Assembly: GCF_025961205.1 (NCBI RefSeq)
Contig: NZ_JAOQNH010000001.1
Location: forward strand, 2,628,001 to 2,692,000
Direction: 5' to 3'
Length of the DNA: 64,000 bases
Origin: Azospirillum fermentarium
GTDB lineage: Bacteria; Pseudomonadota; Alphaproteobacteria; Azospirillales; Azospirillaceae
Shown here: in pieces, positions 56,006 through 63,774 of the stretch
How the letters are laid out: every line of letters begins with the position of its first letter
How positions within the stretch are numbered: position 1 is the first letter of the stretch
The notes under the pieces: model-generated
The model's input: the letters and a program-made list of their open reading frames with translations, nothing else
The model's database searches: none
Told to the model about the DNA's origin: nothing
Translations under genes and position numbers: made by a program

Positions 56006-57475
56006 ATGACACCACGGCAAGCCCTGCAGCAGCGCCTGAACGCGCTGGAGAACCATCTGAAGTCGGAAAACCCGATCCTGCTGCCGATCATCCCCACCTA
56101 TCGGCAGTTCGACCGGCTGCTGTATGGCATGGGGCTGCTGCAAGACGACGAATCGCTGGCGACCCGCATTCCGTGGTGGCCGATGATCGCGGTGCTGGGC
56201 ACCTTTTCCGCCGGCAAGTCCAGCTTCATCAACACCGCGCTGGGCGCCAACCTGCAAAACACCGGCAACCAGGCGGTGGACGACAAGTTCACCGTCATCT
56301 GCTACGGCGCCGACACCAAGTATGAGCCGCTGCCCGGCACGGCGCTGAACGCCGACCCGCGCTTCCCCTTCTACCGCATCTCCGACGAGATCGAGAAGGT
56401 GGCGGCGGGCGAAGGCAAGCGCATCGACAGCTACCTGCAGCTCAAGACGCTGAAGAACGACAGCGTGCGCGGCAAGATCGTCATCGATTCCCCCGGTTTC
56501 GACGCCGACGACCAGCGCCGCTCGGTCCTGCGCCTGACCGACCACATCATCGAGCTGTCGGATCTGGTGCTGGTGTTCTTCGACGCCCGCCATCCCGAGC
56601 CGGGGGCGATGCAGGACACGCTCCAGCATCTGGTGTCGAAATCGGTGCGCCGGGCCGACGCGCGCAAATTCATCTATGTCCTGAACCAGATCGACACCAC
56701 CTGGAAGGAAGACAACGCCGAGGCGGTGTTCGGCGCATGGCAGCGGGCCATCGCCCAGGCCGGCCTGGTCAGCGGGCGCTTCTACGCCATCTACAACAAG
56801 AAGGCCGCCCCGCCCATCGACGACGAGACCCTGCGCGCCCGGTACGAGGCCAAGTGCGACGCCGACCTGACCGAGATCCAGGGCCGCATCGCCGAGGTGG
56901 AGGTGGGCCGCGGCTACCGCATCGTCGGCATGCTCGATTCGCTGACCAAGGAACTGGAGGGGGAGATCATTCCCTTCCTTCAGCAGGCGCTGGCCCGCTG
57001 GCGCCGCGGGGTGCTGATCGGCGATGCCCTGTGGGCCGGCTTCCTGGCCGTGGTGCTGGGCGGCCTGTCCTATCTGATCGGCGGGGAGTCGCTGGGCCGG
57101 TTCGCCGGGTGGCTGGGCGAAACCGGGGCCGGGCCGGACGGCGGCGGGCTGCCCATCCGCCTCTTGGTGGCGGTGGCGCTGCTGGCCGGCGTGTTCCTGG
57201 CCGGGCATCACTGGATCCGCGGCTGGATGGCCAGACGGGTGGCATCCGGCCTGCCCGAACGCATGGGCGAGGCCGACCTGAACCCACGCCACGCCTTCCT
57301 GCGCAACACCCGCTTCTTCCGCATGGCATTTCGCAAGCTGCCGGTGGGCTGGGGCAAGCGGGCCAAGGGCCGCATCTTCGCCATCCGCGAAGCGGTGGCC
57401 CAGCATGTCCAGCGGCTGAACGACCTCTACACCGATCCCGCCGGCCGCCGGCCGCACCCGGCTCAGAGCGAGTAA
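56006..57475 (+). CDS. Dynamin-like GTPase with C-terminal membrane segments
   Basis: The 489-residue protein has a dynamin-type G domain: P-loop VLGTFSAGKSSFINTALG near residue 65, G2 Thr in DKFTVICYG, G3 DSPGFDADD near 165 and G4 LNQIDTTW near 230. Two hydrophobic hairpin-forming segments follow near 345-365 and 390-410 (WAGFLAVVLGGLSYLIGG and LLVAVALLAGVFLAGHHW). Bacterial dynamin-like proteins remodel or protect membranes. No Shine-Dalgarno is strong; 56006 is chosen because MTPRQALQQRLNALE begins the first helix. Confidence 0.82.
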   Translation: MTPRQALQQRLNALENHLKSENPILLPIIPTYRQFDRLLYGMGLLQDDESLATRIPWWPMIAVLGTFSAGKSSFINTALGANLQNTGNQAVDDKFTVICYGADTKYEPLPGTALNADPRFPFYRISDEIEKVAAGEGKRIDSYLQLKTLKNDSVRGKIVIDSPGFDADDQRRSVLRLTDHIIELSDLVLVFFDARHPEPGAMQDTLQHLVSKSVRRADARKFIYVLNQIDTTWKEDNAEAVFGAWQRAIAQAGLVSGRFYAIYNKKAAPPIDDETLRARYEAKCDADLTEIQGRIAEVEVGRGYRIVGMLDSLTKELEGEIIPFLQQALARWRRGVLIGDALWAGFLAVVLGGLSYLIGGESLGRFAGWLGETGAGPDGGGLPIRLLVAVALLAGVFLAGHHWIRGWMARRVASGLPERMGEADLNPRHAFLRNTRFFRMAFRKLPVGWGKRAKGRIFAIREAVAQHVQRLNDLYTDPAGRRPHPAQSE

Positions 57476-57574
57476 TCCGGGCCAAACGCCACAGTAACGC
57501 TAGGAACAAAGGGGTGTTTCTCCCCGCTCGCGAAACCGTGTATCGTCACGCTTTCGTTTGCGGGGGATCGTCCG

Positions 57575-58318
57575 ATGCGTTTTTCCATTTCCTTGTATGC
57601 CGTTTCCGCCGTTCTTCTGGCGGGCTGCGCCACCGCACCGGAGGCGGAGAAGGCGGCGGTCCCGGCGCAATCCCAGCGCGCCGCCTATGACGCCACCATC
57701 ACCGACACCGCGGTCTACCGCGATTCCAACGTCCGCCCGCTGACCCCGCTGACCTATCCCATCCAGGCCCTGACCTTCACCGGCAACACCGCCTGGGCCG
57801 AGGGGAAGGAGGGGCAGACGGTCACCGTCGCCAGCTCGTACGGCATGTGGATCACCGTGGAACCGGAGGTGCGGACCATCTGCCGCACCTTCGCCCAAGG
57901 CACGGTGATCGAGGGGCTGCATTATCTGCTGGGCCTCCAGCCGGTGAAGCCGGGGGACGAGAAGGCCCGCTTCGTCCGCTTCACCATCGACGCGCCGCAA
58001 AAGACCGGCCCCACCGGTCGGGGCGTGTACCGCCCCTGCGCCAACCCCGATCCCGCCGCCACGTCCTGCGGCAACCAGATCAAGGGCACGGCGGACTATA
58101 CGGCGTGGTTCGCCAACCAGATGGTCTATTCGTATCAGATCAACCCCGACCTTGCGAAAACCGGCTATCCCTGGACCCGGCTGGGCTACACCTACAACTG
58201 GGCGCCGGGGGCCGCCGACCACCGCGGCGCCCAGGAATACATCGTGCCCGGCGGCACCAAGGTGCGCGTGACCGAGATCGTGGCGCCAGAGGTCTATTGC
58301 GCCGGGGTCAACAACTGA
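57575..58318 (+). CDS. Lipoprotein of unknown function
   Basis: The 247-residue protein has a lipoprotein signal with lipobox LLAGC (Cys at residue 18). The mature part is beta-rich, with two Cys pairs likely (TICRTF, PCANPDP, SCGNQ, YCAGVN). IQALTFTGNTAWAEGKEGQTVTVASSYGMWITVEPEVRTIC is the most structured-looking stretch. I do not recognise the family. It stands alone between the GTPase and aroQ. Confidence 0.65.
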   Translation: MRFSISLYAVSAVLLAGCATAPEAEKAAVPAQSQRAAYDATITDTAVYRDSNVRPLTPLTYPIQALTFTGNTAWAEGKEGQTVTVASSYGMWITVEPEVRTICRTFAQGTVIEGLHYLLGLQPVKPGDEKARFVRFTIDAPQKTGPTGRGVYRPCANPDPAATSCGNQIKGTADYTAWFANQMVYSYQINPDLAKTGYPWTRLGYTYNWAPGAADHRGAQEYIVPGGTKVRVTEIVAPEVYCAGVNN

Positions 58319-58427
58319 CCGAAAGACGCATGAACGGAACGGCAATCCCGCGTTTGCGGGCATTGCCCTTCCGCAAGGCCGTGCTATAAACGCGGCACCT
58401 AAGATAACCATCCGAAGGCGTGGTCCC

Positions 58428-58880
58428 GTGGCGATCAACGCATCTGTGCTGATTCTGAACGGCCCGAACCTCAACATGCTGGGGGTGCGGGAACCGCAAA
58501 TCTATGGCTCCCTGACGCTGGACGATGTGGAGGCCATGTGCCAGGAACACAGCCAGCGGCTGGGGCTGGAGGTGGATTTCCGCCAGTCCAACCACGAGGG
58601 CGAGCTGGTCACCTGGATCCAGCAGGCCCGTTCGGAAAACGACGGGATCATCATCAACGCCGGCGCCTACAGCCACACGTCGCTCGCCATTCTGGACGCG
58701 CTGATCCTGGCCGAGCTGCCGGTGGTGGAGGTGCACCTGTCCAACATCTTCAAGCGCGAGCCGTTCCGCCATCATTCCCACGTGACGTCGGTCGCGCGGG
58801 GCATGATCTGCGGCTTCGGCCCGCAGGGCTATGTGTTGGGTCTGGACGCCATGGCGCAGATCCTGAACAACCGTTCCTGA
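58428..58880 (+). CDS. aroQ: 3-dehydroquinate dehydratase, type II
   Basis: AroQ converts 3-dehydroquinate to 3-dehydroshikimate in the shikimate pathway. The 150-residue protein has LNGPNLNMLGVREPQIYG with the catalytic Tyr near residue 26, IINAGAYSHTSLAI near 75 and VEVHLSNIFKREPFRHHS with the catalytic His near 103. The start is GTG at 58428, with GAAGG upstream. The aroQ-accB-accC order is common in alphaproteobacteria. Confidence 0.96.
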   Translation: MAINASVLILNGPNLNMLGVREPQIYGSLTLDDVEAMCQEHSQRLGLEVDFRQSNHEGELVTWIQQARSENDGIIINAGAYSHTSLAILDALILAELPVVEVHLSNIFKREPFRHHSHVTSVARGMICGFGPQGYVLGLDAMAQILNNRS

Positions 58881-58966
58881 CCTTCGACTCCCGCGCGCCG
58901 GTCGCCGCTGCTTACCGCCCCTCTTCCGCACGCGCATCTTGGATTTTGTGAACCCGGACTGAAACG

Positions 58967-59413
58967 ATGGCCACTTTCGATATTGACGGCGACCTGATCC
59001 GCAAGCTGGCGGACCTTCTGCGCGAAACCGGCTTGAACGAGATCGAATTCGCCGAGGGCGAAAAGCGCATCCGCGTCAACCGCGGCGCGCCGGCCCCCAT
59101 GGCGCTGCAGGCCGCCGTGGCCGCCGCCCCGGCCCCCGTGGCCGCGGCACCGGCCGCCCCGGCGGTGGCCGCGGCCCATCCGGGTGCGGTGAAATCGCCC
59201 ATGGTCGGCACCGCCTACATCGCGCCCGAACCGGGCTCCGCCCCGTTCGCCCGCGTGGGCGACACGGTGAAGGCGGGCCAGACCCTGCTCATCATCGAAG
59301 CCATGAAGGTGATGAACCCGATCAAGGCGCCCAAGGGCGGCACGGTCGTGGAGGTCATGGTGTCGGATTCGCAGCCGGTCGAATACGGCGAAGTCCTGAT
59401 GATCATCGAGTGA
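58967..59413 (+). CDS. accB: Biotin carboxyl carrier protein of acetyl-CoA carboxylase
   Basis: The 148-residue protein has an N-terminal domain (DLIRKLADLLRETGLNEIEFAEGEKRIRV), an Ala/Pro linker (residues 47-72) and a C-terminal biotinyl domain with the biotin Lys in EAMKVMN near residue 112. It carries CO2 from AccC to the carboxyltransferase for malonyl-CoA synthesis. It is followed by accC after about 20 bases. Confidence 0.96.
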   Translation: MATFDIDGDLIRKLADLLRETGLNEIEFAEGEKRIRVNRGAPAPMALQAAVAAAPAPVAAAPAAPAVAAAHPGAVKSPMVGTAYIAPEPGSAPFARVGDTVKAGQTLLIIEAMKVMNPIKAPKGGTVVEVMVSDSQPVEYGEVLMIIE

Positions 59414-59434
59414 TAAGGGGCCAATCCCTTGGCG

Positions 59435-60778
59435 ATGTTTGAAAAGGTTCTGATTGCCAACCGCGGCGAGATCGCGTTGCGCATTCACCGCGCCTGCCGC
59501 GAGATGGGCATCCAGACCGTGGCCGTGCACTCCACCGCCGACGCCGACGCCATGCATGTGCGTCTGGCCGACGAAAGCGTGTGCATCGGCCCGCCCTCGG
59601 CCCGCGACAGCTATCTGAACATCCCGGCCATCCTGTCGGCGGCCACCATCACCGGGGCCGACGCCATCCACCCCGGCATCGGCTTCCTGGCGGAAAACGC
59701 CCAGTTCGCCGAAATGGTGGAAGAGCACGGCTTCGCCTTCATCGGCCCGACCGCGGACCACATCCGCATCATGGGCGACAAGGTGACCGCCAAGTCCACG
59801 GTGAAGAACCTGGGCCTGCCGGTGGTGCCCGGCTCCGACGGGCCCGTGGCCTCGCTGGACGAGGCGGAGGTCATCGCGCGCTCCATCGGCTTCCCCGTGT
59901 TGATCAAGGCGGCGGCGGGCGGCGGCGGCAAGGGCATGAAGGTGGCGCGCAGCCCCGAGACGCTGCGCGAGGCCTACCAGCTCGCCCGCGGCGAGGCGCG
60001 CGCGGCCTTCGGCAACGATGAAGTCTACATCGAAAAGTACCTGGGCCACCCGCGCCACATCGAAATCCAGTTGCTGGGCGACATGCATGGCAACTGCGTG
60101 CATTTCGGCGAGCGCGACTGTTCGGTCCAGCGCCGTCACCAGAAGGTGATCGAGGAAGCCCCGTCGCCGGCGCTCAACGCCGAACAGCGCAGCTTCATCG
60201 GCGATCTGGCCGCCCGGACCACCGCCGCCATCGGTTACCGCGGCGTCGGCACCATGGAGTTCCTGTTCGAGGACGGGCAGTTCTATTTCATCGAAATGAA
60301 CACCCGTCTGCAGGTCGAGCACACGATTTCGGAAATGATCACCGGGATCGACCTCGTGCGCGAACAGATCCGCGTGGCGACCGGCGCGCCGCTGGGCTAC
60401 GGCCAGGCGGATATCCGCTTCGAAGGCCACGCCATCGAATGCCGCATCAACGCCGAACACCCGGAAACCTTCCTGCCCTCGCCGGGCAGGATCGACGGGT
60501 ATCACGCGCCGGGCGGCTTGGGCGTGCGCATCGATTCGGCGCTGTACGACGGCTACCGCATCCCGCCGCACTACGACAGCCTGATCGCCAAGCTGGTGGT
60601 GCACGGCTCCACCCGCAACGAATGCCTGATGCGCCTGCGGCGGACGCTGGAGGAATACGTCATCGGCGGCATCGACACCACCTTGCCGCTGCACCAGCGG
60701 ATCATCGCGCAGCCGTCGTTCATCGACGGGGCCTATGACATCCACTGGCTGGAGCAGTTGATGGCCAAGGGATCATGA
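59435..60778 (+). CDS. accC: Biotin carboxylase subunit of acetyl-CoA carboxylase
   Basis: AccC carboxylates the biotin of AccB using ATP and bicarbonate. The 447-residue protein begins MFEKVLIANRGEIALRI and has the ATP-grasp Gly-rich loop AAAGGGGKGMKV near residue 163, ERDCSVQRRHQKVIEEAPS near 228 and FIEMNTRLQVEH near 285, which holds the catalytic Glu/Asn/Arg. A TTG at 59429 is in frame and better spaced from AAGGGG (59415-59420), so translation may begin two codons earlier. The stop overlaps folP by four bases. Confidence 0.96.
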   Translation: MFEKVLIANRGEIALRIHRACREMGIQTVAVHSTADADAMHVRLADESVCIGPPSARDSYLNIPAILSAATITGADAIHPGIGFLAENAQFAEMVEEHGFAFIGPTADHIRIMGDKVTAKSTVKNLGLPVVPGSDGPVASLDEAEVIARSIGFPVLIKAAAGGGGKGMKVARSPETLREAYQLARGEARAAFGNDEVYIEKYLGHPRHIEIQLLGDMHGNCVHFGERDCSVQRRHQKVIEEAPSPALNAEQRSFIGDLAARTTAAIGYRGVGTMEFLFEDGQFYFIEMNTRLQVEHTISEMITGIDLVREQIRVATGAPLGYGQADIRFEGHAIECRINAEHPETFLPSPGRIDGYHAPGGLGVRIDSALYDGYRIPPHYDSLIAKLVVHGSTRNECLMRLRRTLEEYVIGGIDTTLPLHQRIIAQPSFIDGAYDIHWLEQLMAKGS

Positions 60779-61842
60779 CGGAACGCCGGCTGTACGTCCG
60801 CCCCACGGGGCTGCTGCCCGCCGGCTCACCGAACGCAACGCCCGCCGCACCGCTTGCCGGCGGGCGTTTTGCGTTCACGCTGGTGGACCTGACGGTGCGC
60901 GAGGCTGCGCGGATCACCGCCCGCACCACCCTGCCCTTTGGCGAAGCCCGCGCCTGGGCGGCACGCCATGGGCTGGCCGCGGCGTTCGATCACCGGATGG
61001 CCTTGCTGACCCGCCCCCGCGTGCCCTTCGGCGGGGTGGACATCCGGCGCCCGGCGGTGATGGGCATCGTCAACGTCACCCCCGACAGCTTTTCCGACGG
61101 CGGCGATTTCTTCCATGCCGGCACCGCCATCGCCCATGGCGAGGCGCTGGTGGAGGCCGGGGCCGACATTCTGGACGTGGGCGGTGAGTCCACCCGCCCC
61201 GGCGCCGCCACGGTGACCGAGGATGAGGAAAAGGCCCGCGTCCTGCCGGTGATCCGCCATTTCGCCGCCCGCGGGGTGGCGGTGTCGGTGGACACCCGCC
61301 ACGCGGGCGTCATGGCCGCGGCGCTGGACGCCGGGGCGCGCATCATCAACGACATCAGCGGCCTGGCCGGGGATCCCGCCAGCCTGGACGTGGTGGCCCG
61401 CGCGGACGCCCCGGTGGTGGTGATGCACATGCAGGGCGAACCGGGCACCATGCAGGACGATCCCCGCTACGACGACGCGGCCCTGGACGTGTTCGACTGG
61501 CTGGAAAACCGGGTGGCCGCGTGCCGGACCGGCGGGGTGCCGCTGGACCGCATCGCCGTGGACCCCGGCATCGGCTTCGGCAAGACGGTGGCCCACAATC
61601 TGGAGATCCTGCGGGCGACGACGCTCTATCACGGCTTTGGCTGCCCGCTGCTGATCGGCCTGTCGCGCAAGCGCTTCATCGCCGGCCTGTCGCGCCAGGA
61701 ACCGCCGAAGGAGCGGTTGCCCGGCTCGCTGATCGCCGGTTTCGAAACCTTGAGCCAGGGAGCCCAGATCCTGCGCGTCCACGACGTGACCGCCACCGTC
61801 CAAGCCCGCGCGGTGTGGGACGGGCTGCACCCGGCGGGGTAG
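60775..61842 (+). CDS. folP: Dihydropteroate synthase
   Basis: FolP joins p-aminobenzoate to the pterin for folate synthesis. The 355-residue protein has the pterin-binding barrel with MGIVNVTPDSFSDGG near residue 96, DVGGESTRPGA near 138, IINDISG near 190, VMHMQGEPGTMQ near 218, DPGIGFGKTVAHN near 263 and GLSRKRFI near 295. About 85 extra N-terminal residues precede the barrel. It overlaps accC by four bases, an unusual pairing of fatty acid and folate genes. Confidence 0.94.
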   Translation: MTERRLYVRPTGLLPAGSPNATPAAPLAGGRFAFTLVDLTVREAARITARTTLPFGEARAWAARHGLAAAFDHRMALLTRPRVPFGGVDIRRPAVMGIVNVTPDSFSDGGDFFHAGTAIAHGEALVEAGADILDVGGESTRPGAATVTEDEEKARVLPVIRHFAARGVAVSVDTRHAGVMAAALDAGARIINDISGLAGDPASLDVVARADAPVVVMHMQGEPGTMQDDPRYDDAALDVFDWLENRVAACRTGGVPLDRIAVDPGIGFGKTVAHNLEILRATTLYHGFGCPLLIGLSRKRFIAGLSRQEPPKERLPGSLIAGFETLSQGAQILRVHDVTATVQARAVWDGLHPAG

Positions 61843-61854
61843 CGCTGCCAGCTT

Positions 61855-61883
61855 TTTGCATTCGGCGTGGGGCGTGGTATGAT
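61855..61883 (+). promoter_or_regulatory. Plus-strand promoter of unit A (antisense to the peptide gene)
   Basis: TTTGCA at 61855-61860, 17 bases, then TATGAT at 61878-61883 preceded by TGG, giving an extended -10 (TGGTATGAT). Transcription would begin near 61890 and run antisense to the peptide gene. Confidence 0.55.
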
Positions 61884-61890
61884 CGGAGAC

Positions 61891-62057
61891 AGGAGGTGAC
61901 GCGCTGTCCGTTCCCTGGCGGTGAGGCCGGTTTCCCGGCCCCACCTGTTGGCCTTACCGATCCTGATTCTCATTGAAGCTGGCTTGGAACTCAATCTTCA
62001 ACGTGAACCGGAAGCAGTGCAGCCACTTCAGGAACTCTCTCAAACGCGTCACCTCCT
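61891..62057. repeat. Inverted repeat enclosing the peptide gene, unit A
   Basis: AGGAGGTGACGCG (61891-61903) is perfectly complementary to CGCGTCACCTCCT (62045-62057). In the minus-strand mRNA the 3' copy could pair with, and hide, the Shine-Dalgarno. A further hairpin GGTG-A-GGCCGG-TTTC-CCGGCC-C-CACC spans 61920-61945. Confidence 0.85.
61954..62043 (-). CDS. 29-residue peptide, copy A
   Basis: The frame runs from a TTG at 62043 to TAA at 61956-61954. AAAGGAGGTGA (complement of 62049-62059) lies eight bases upstream and pairs almost perfectly with the 16S 3' tail. The peptide starts REFLKWLH and ends QDR, with FRF in the middle; it is basic and aromatic in the first half and acidic later, suggesting an amphipathic helix. 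It shares length, start, stop and about two thirds of its residues with copy B, with mostly conservative changes (L/V, I/L, Q/E, S/G, N/D). G/C at third positions is about 79%. Not a recognised family. Confidence 0.5.
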   Translation of the reverse strand: MREFLKWLHCFRFTLKIEFQASFNENQDR

Positions 62058-62195
62058 TTCGGTCTGCCAGCCGGGAACGGCCCGGCCAGCGCTCACACAT
62101 TGGTATGAGTCACACGGATATCCAACCGATGCGCGCAAAAGCCCCTCCCCCTTATAGCGGAAAGGGCGTCGTGTGGATGATCCTCTGTCCAGCTT

Positions 62196-62224
62196 TTTGA
62201 ATCCACCGCGGGACATGGTATGAT
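62196..62224 (+). promoter_or_regulatory. Plus-strand promoter of unit B (antisense to the peptide gene)
   Basis: TTTGAA at 62196-62201, 17 bases, then TATGAT at 62219-62224 with the extended -10 TGG. The spacer sequence differs from unit A, but the two boxes are kept. Confidence 0.55.
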
Positions 62225-62231
62225 CGGGGAC

Positions 62232-62398
62232 AGGAGGTGACGCGCTGTCCGTTCCCTGGCGGTGAGGCCGGTTTCCCGGCCCCACCTGTTGGCCTTACCG
62301 ATCCTGGTCCCAGTTGAAGCCGGCCTCGAACTCCAACTTCACCCGGAACCGGAAGCGGTGCAGCCACTTCAGGAACTCTCTCAAACGCGTCACCTCCT
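62232..62398. repeat. Inverted repeat enclosing the peptide gene, unit B
   Basis: AGGAGGTGACGCG (62232-62244) and CGCGTCACCTCCT (62386-62398) are again perfectly complementary, although the sequence between them has diverged from unit A. Confidence 0.85.
62295..62384 (-). CDS. 29-residue peptide, copy B
   Basis: The frame runs from a TTG at 62384 to TAA at 62297-62295, with AAAGGAGGTGA (complement of 62390-62400) eight bases upstream. The sequence begins REFLKWLHRFRFRVK and ends in a W-D-Q-D-R tail, so it is cationic and aromatic N-terminally and acidic C-terminally. G/C at third positions is 27 of 29 codons, as in real genes of this genome. It may be a membrane-active or toxin-like peptide (inference). 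Confidence 0.55.
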   Translation of the reverse strand: MREFLKWLHRFRFRVKLEFEAGFNWDQDR

Positions 62399-62572
62399 TT
62401 CGGTCTGCCAGCCGGACACGGCCCGGCCAGCGCTCACACATTAGTATGAGCCGTGCGGATATCCAACCGATGCGCGTCGAGGTGATAGCGAAGAAACGCC
62501 GAGGACGCAAAATCCATGGACACGCAACCCCAGATTTTTCATGATGCGGCAAACACTCAGGGGAATGCCGCC

Positions 62573-62806
62573 ATGAAACGGGTTTCTGCCGTTTTCGTCT
62601 TATCCGCTGCCCTCATCCTCGCCTTATCCGCCGTGCCGGCGCTGGCGCATCCCGGCAATGTGGATAAGGAGGGGTGCCACGTGCAGAAATCCACCGGGCA
62701 GCGGCATTGCCACCCGGAACGGCGCAAGGCCGGCGGCGAAGCGCCCAAGAAGGCCCCCGCCACCGACAAGAAACCAAGCGGCGATGAGAAATCCAAGCAG
62801 CAGTAA
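62573..62806 (+). CDS. Small secreted His/Cys-motif protein (YHYH/DUF3761-like)
   Basis: The 77-residue protein has a signal peptide (residues 1-24, ending in ALA) and then HPGNVDKEGCHVQKSTGQRHCH. This is the HxGxxDxxGCHxxxxTGxxHCH motif found in small exported proteins and nuclease-associated domains, probably a metal site. A Lys/Pro-rich tail follows. The start is the ATG at 62573. Confidence 0.75.
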   Translation: MKRVSAVFVLSAALILALSAVPALAHPGNVDKEGCHVQKSTGQRHCHPERRKAGGEAPKKAPATDKKPSGDEKSKQQ

Positions 62807-62814
62807 CCCGGCGC

Positions 62815-63261
62815 CTACGCCGGGCGGGCCGCCACGATCTGGTTGATGAGGAAGGTCAAAACCACCTCGCCCTGCTGGTTGCGGGTGGCGTAGGCGCAGC
62901 GCACGGTGCCGCGGTCGCCCCGGCGTGACGGGGTGACCGACACCACGGTCATGGTGACGGACAGGGTGTCACCGGGGCGCACGGGTTTCAGCCACCGCAC
63001 CTCGTCCATGACGCCACCGCCCAGGCTGGTTCCGGCGAAGATGCCGGTTTGCAGCAGCAGACGGAACGACAGGGCCATGGATTGAAAGCCGCTGGCGATC
63101 AGCCCGCCGAACGGCCCGGATTCGGCCGCCACCCGGTCGATGTGGAACGGTTGCGGGTCGTGGACGAGCGCAAAGTCGATGATGGCGCTTTCGGTCAGGG
63201 TCACCCCCGCCGTTTCCACCACGTCGCCCACCGCAAAATCCTGAAAATAACGTCCGGTCAT
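62815..63261 (-). CDS. MaoC-like dehydratase (hot-dog hydratase 2)
   Basis: The 148-residue protein begins YFQDFAVGDVVETAGVTLTESAIIDFALVHDPQPFHID, the MaoC/R-hydratase pattern with the catalytic Asp and His in DPQPFHID (residues 35-42). GVMDEVRWLKPVRPGDTLSV near 88 is also conserved. Such enzymes hydrate trans-enoyl-CoA. It lies 21 bases after the GNAT gene on the same strand. Confidence 0.88.
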   Translation of the reverse strand: MTGRYFQDFAVGDVVETAGVTLTESAIIDFALVHDPQPFHIDRVAAESGPFGGLIASGFQSMALSFRLLLQTGIFAGTSLGGGVMDEVRWLKPVRPGDTLSVTMTVVSVTPSRRGDRGTVRCAYATRNQQGEVVLTFLINQIVAARPA

Positions 63262-63282
63262 GGGTTCCTCCCGAGGGTGTTC

Positions 63283-63774
63283 TTACAGGGATTTTTCCAT
63301 GTAAAGAACGCCATCGAGCGGATTGGCGCAATAGGCGCCGATGCGGCGGAAGCCCAGGGTCTCGTACAGTTTGATCGCGGCCCCCAGCTTTTCCAGGGTG
63401 TCCAGCCGCATGGCGCGGTAGCCCCGCTCCACCCCGGCGGCGATGATGGCCTCGGCCAGCCGCCGCCCGGCCCCGGTGCCACGGAAGGCGGGGCGGACGT
63501 AAAGCCGCTTCATCTCGCACACCCCGTCCTCGTCCAGCGGGCGCAGGGCGACACAGCCGGCCACAGCGTCCCCGACGCGGGCCAGCAGCAGTTCCCCCGA
63601 CGGCGGCGCGTACTTGCCGGGCAGGCCAGCAAGCTCCTCGGCAAAGCCCTGGAAACACAGGGACACGCCGAGGAACGCCTCGTACTCGCGGAACAGACCG
63701 GCCACCACCGCCATGTCGGCCTCCCCCACGGCGCGGGACAGGACGACGGTGGCGGCGGCGGATGGATCAGACAT
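63283..63774 (-). CDS. GNAT family N-acetyltransferase
   Basis: The 163-residue protein has the GNAT core: VAGCVALRPLDEDGVCEMKRLYVRPAFRGTGAGRRLAEAIIAAG (residues 72-115) with the acetyl-CoA loop RGTGAGR, then LDTLEKLGAAIKLYETLGFRRIGAY. The ATG at 63774 overlaps the PhzF stop region by eight bases, so translation is coupled. Substrate unknown. Confidence 0.88.
   Translation of the reverse strand: MSDPSAAATVVLSRAVGEADMAVVAGLFREYEAFLGVSLCFQGFAEELAGLPGKYAPPSGELLLARVGDAVAGCVALRPLDEDGVCEMKRLYVRPAFRGTGAGRRLAEAIIAAGVERGYRAMRLDTLEKLGAAIKLYETLGFRRIGAYCANPLDGVLYMEKSL

Larger units (their letters stand above)
61848..62135. repeat. Tandem repeat unit A (288 bp)
   Basis: This unit is repeated at 62189-62476 with a constant 341-base offset and no gaps. 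Identity is essentially complete around 61888-61970 and across the right-hand 75 bases. The centre, covering the peptide frame, is more diverged. Confidence 0.9.
62189..62476. repeat. Tandem repeat unit B (288 bp)
   Basis: Second copy of the unit at 61848-62135, separated from it by 53 bases of unrelated sequence. Promoter-like elements, inverted repeats and the peptide frame are all retained. Confidence 0.9.

Noticed and set aside
61891..62398. The inverted repeats as ends of a miniature transposable element
   Set aside because: Similarity between the two units extends well beyond the 13-base repeats on both sides and no target duplication is visible, so segmental duplication fits better.
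61848..62476. CRISPR array
   Set aside because: Only two long, unequal-identity units with internal genes; no short repeats with regular spacers.
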